Shown: in pieces, positions 63,240 through 64,000 of the stretch
Position numbering within the stretch: the first letter of the stretch is position 1
Layout of the letters: each line of letters begins with the position of its first letter
DNA from: Corticium candelabrum
Taxonomy: Eukaryota > Porifera > Homoscleromorpha > Homosclerophorida > Plakinidae
Length of the DNA stretch: 64,000 nucleotides
Direction of reading: 5' to 3'
Assembly: GCF_963422355.1 (NCBI RefSeq)
Contig: NC_085096.1
Location: forward strand, 7,108,459-7,172,458
The notes under the pieces: generated by a model
The model's input: only the letters and a program-made list of their open reading frames with translations
What the model was told of the DNA's origin: nothing
The model's database searches: none
Translations under genes and position numbers: made by a program

Positions 63240-63545
63240 CGAAATAAATGAAGACAGACAGACAGACACACACAGACAGGCACAGAAAAGCAGAGCAAAG
63301 CAAACGCCAGACCGATTTCTATTGTCGCTGTTTGAGAGAGCATCCCTGTACATTTATAGGATGAATGGTCTTAATTAATTGCCTTAAATTATAGTAGTCT
63401 GTCTGATTCTGTCCCACTGACCTGGTCACCAGTCAACCCACCAGCCAACCTACTTTTAGTAGTATGCCTAAATACAGTAATTAATTAATTAATTAAGATT
63501 AAATTTTTAGTGCAAACAAACAAACAAACCATTGCAGTCAATAGC
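63240..63545. other. Low-complexity region downstream of candidate first exons
   Basis: Contains (GACA)n at about 63253-63283, TTAATTAATTAATTAATTAA near 63480 and (CAAA)n near 63515. No gene seen. Confidence 0.6.
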
Positions 63546-63549
63546 TTAC

Positions 63550-63597
63550 TTTGAACTCTTCGTCCAGCTCTTGATCATTAGCAGCCATCTCCGCCAT
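63550..63597 (-). CDS. Candidate first coding exon (MAEMAANDQELDEEFK)
   Basis: ATG at 63597-63595 in good context (AGTATGG, A at -3 and G at +4) starts a 16-codon open stretch that ends exactly at a strong donor, AAA|GTAAGC. This is the typical shape of a first coding exon. The continuation on the minus strand was not found, so the gene is unidentified. It might begin the PTP gene ending at 50856, but nothing shows that. Confidence 0.5.
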
Positions 63598-63686
63598 ACT
63601 ACCTCTACTCAACGGCCGGCTTTGAGGTGAAGTCTACAGACGCAACTTATAGTTATCAAGATATGCAGACCAGCACTAAACCGTAC

Positions 63687-63926
63687 CCCTGAAGAGTCCG
63701 TTCGCTTCTTTCTCTTCTTCACTGAGTCTCTCTGCGCGCCAGACGGTAGAAACGACTGCTGAGTATCCGAAGACGGAGACTCGACAACGACGGCGGCGGC
63801 AGACTCGGCGATGGGCTCATACCGCATGCGATACTCGAAGTCTGATCCGGCAACTGTAGCATCAGAAAACGGAGGACGTGGACGCGGAGGAGGAGGTGGC
63901 TCACTGGCGGAGGAGTCAAGAGACAT
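63687..63926 (-). CDS. Candidate first coding exon, proline-rich N-terminus
   Basis: ATG at 63926 begins MSLDSSASEPPPPPRPRPPF. The reading stays open for 80 codons to a GT donor at TCAGGG|GTACGG in phase 0. It includes an Ala/Val run (ESAAAVVVESP) and a basic KKRKKR cluster just before the donor, a possible nuclear-localisation-like motif. Codon use is GC-rich, as at a CpG-rich 5' end. It may be an alternative first exon to 63550-63597 or a separate gene. The family is not recognised. Confidence 0.45.
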
Positions 63927-64000
63927 CCTTCCCCCCGCATTCTCTACCGTCGGGGCTGATGTGAATGCAGCCCTACTGGTGGTAGTCTGAGTCGTATACG

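Overview
The window looks like a nuclear contig from an early-branching animal, for example a sponge or cnidarian. The evidence is intron-rich genes with animal-type splice sites, a receptor tyrosine phosphatase with a Grb2-type tail, and many transposon families typical of invertebrates. The phylum cannot be fixed from the sequence alone. No bacterial, organellar or CRISPR features were seen.

Layout. (1) Positions 1-849, + strand: the last three exons of a receptor-type protein tyrosine phosphatase. (2) 850-4460: intergenic, with one unrecognised 88-codon ORF on the minus strand and a hAT-like non-autonomous transposon. (3) 4463-9268: a giant foldback about 4.8 kb long, whose outer arms are roughly 95% identical over 1.7 kb, ending about 250 bp upstream of the next gene. 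(4) 9516-49835, + strand: a complete NOG1/GTPBP4 gene, the 60S ribosome-biogenesis GTPase. I reconstructed it as 23 exons encoding 636 residues with every reading phase consistent. (5) 50856-54370, - strand: the second, C-terminal phosphatase domain of another receptor PTP, convergent with NOG1. (6) 54371-63540: old LINE remnants, hairpins and MITEs. (7) 63550-63926, - strand: one or two candidate first exons.

The introns of NOG1 hold most of the interest. Introns 2 and 3 carry TTAA-flanked foldback elements of Kolobok type. Intron 4 (11.3 kb) carries a LINE fragment, a decayed 4.5-kb multi-ORF element with a FEN/PIN-like nuclease signature and a CXC zinc domain, a TA-flanked MITE, a pogo-like element keeping only the transposase DNA-binding part, and another Kolobok-type foldback. 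Intron 5 (11.4 kb) carries a broken L1/Tx1-like LINE and then three LINE copies encoding restriction-like endonucleases, each abutting a (GATA)n tract. Two of these are about 99.7% identical and stand head to tail.

NOG1 and the two phosphatases have no evident functional link; the window is ordinary gene neighbourhood heavily colonised by mobile elements.
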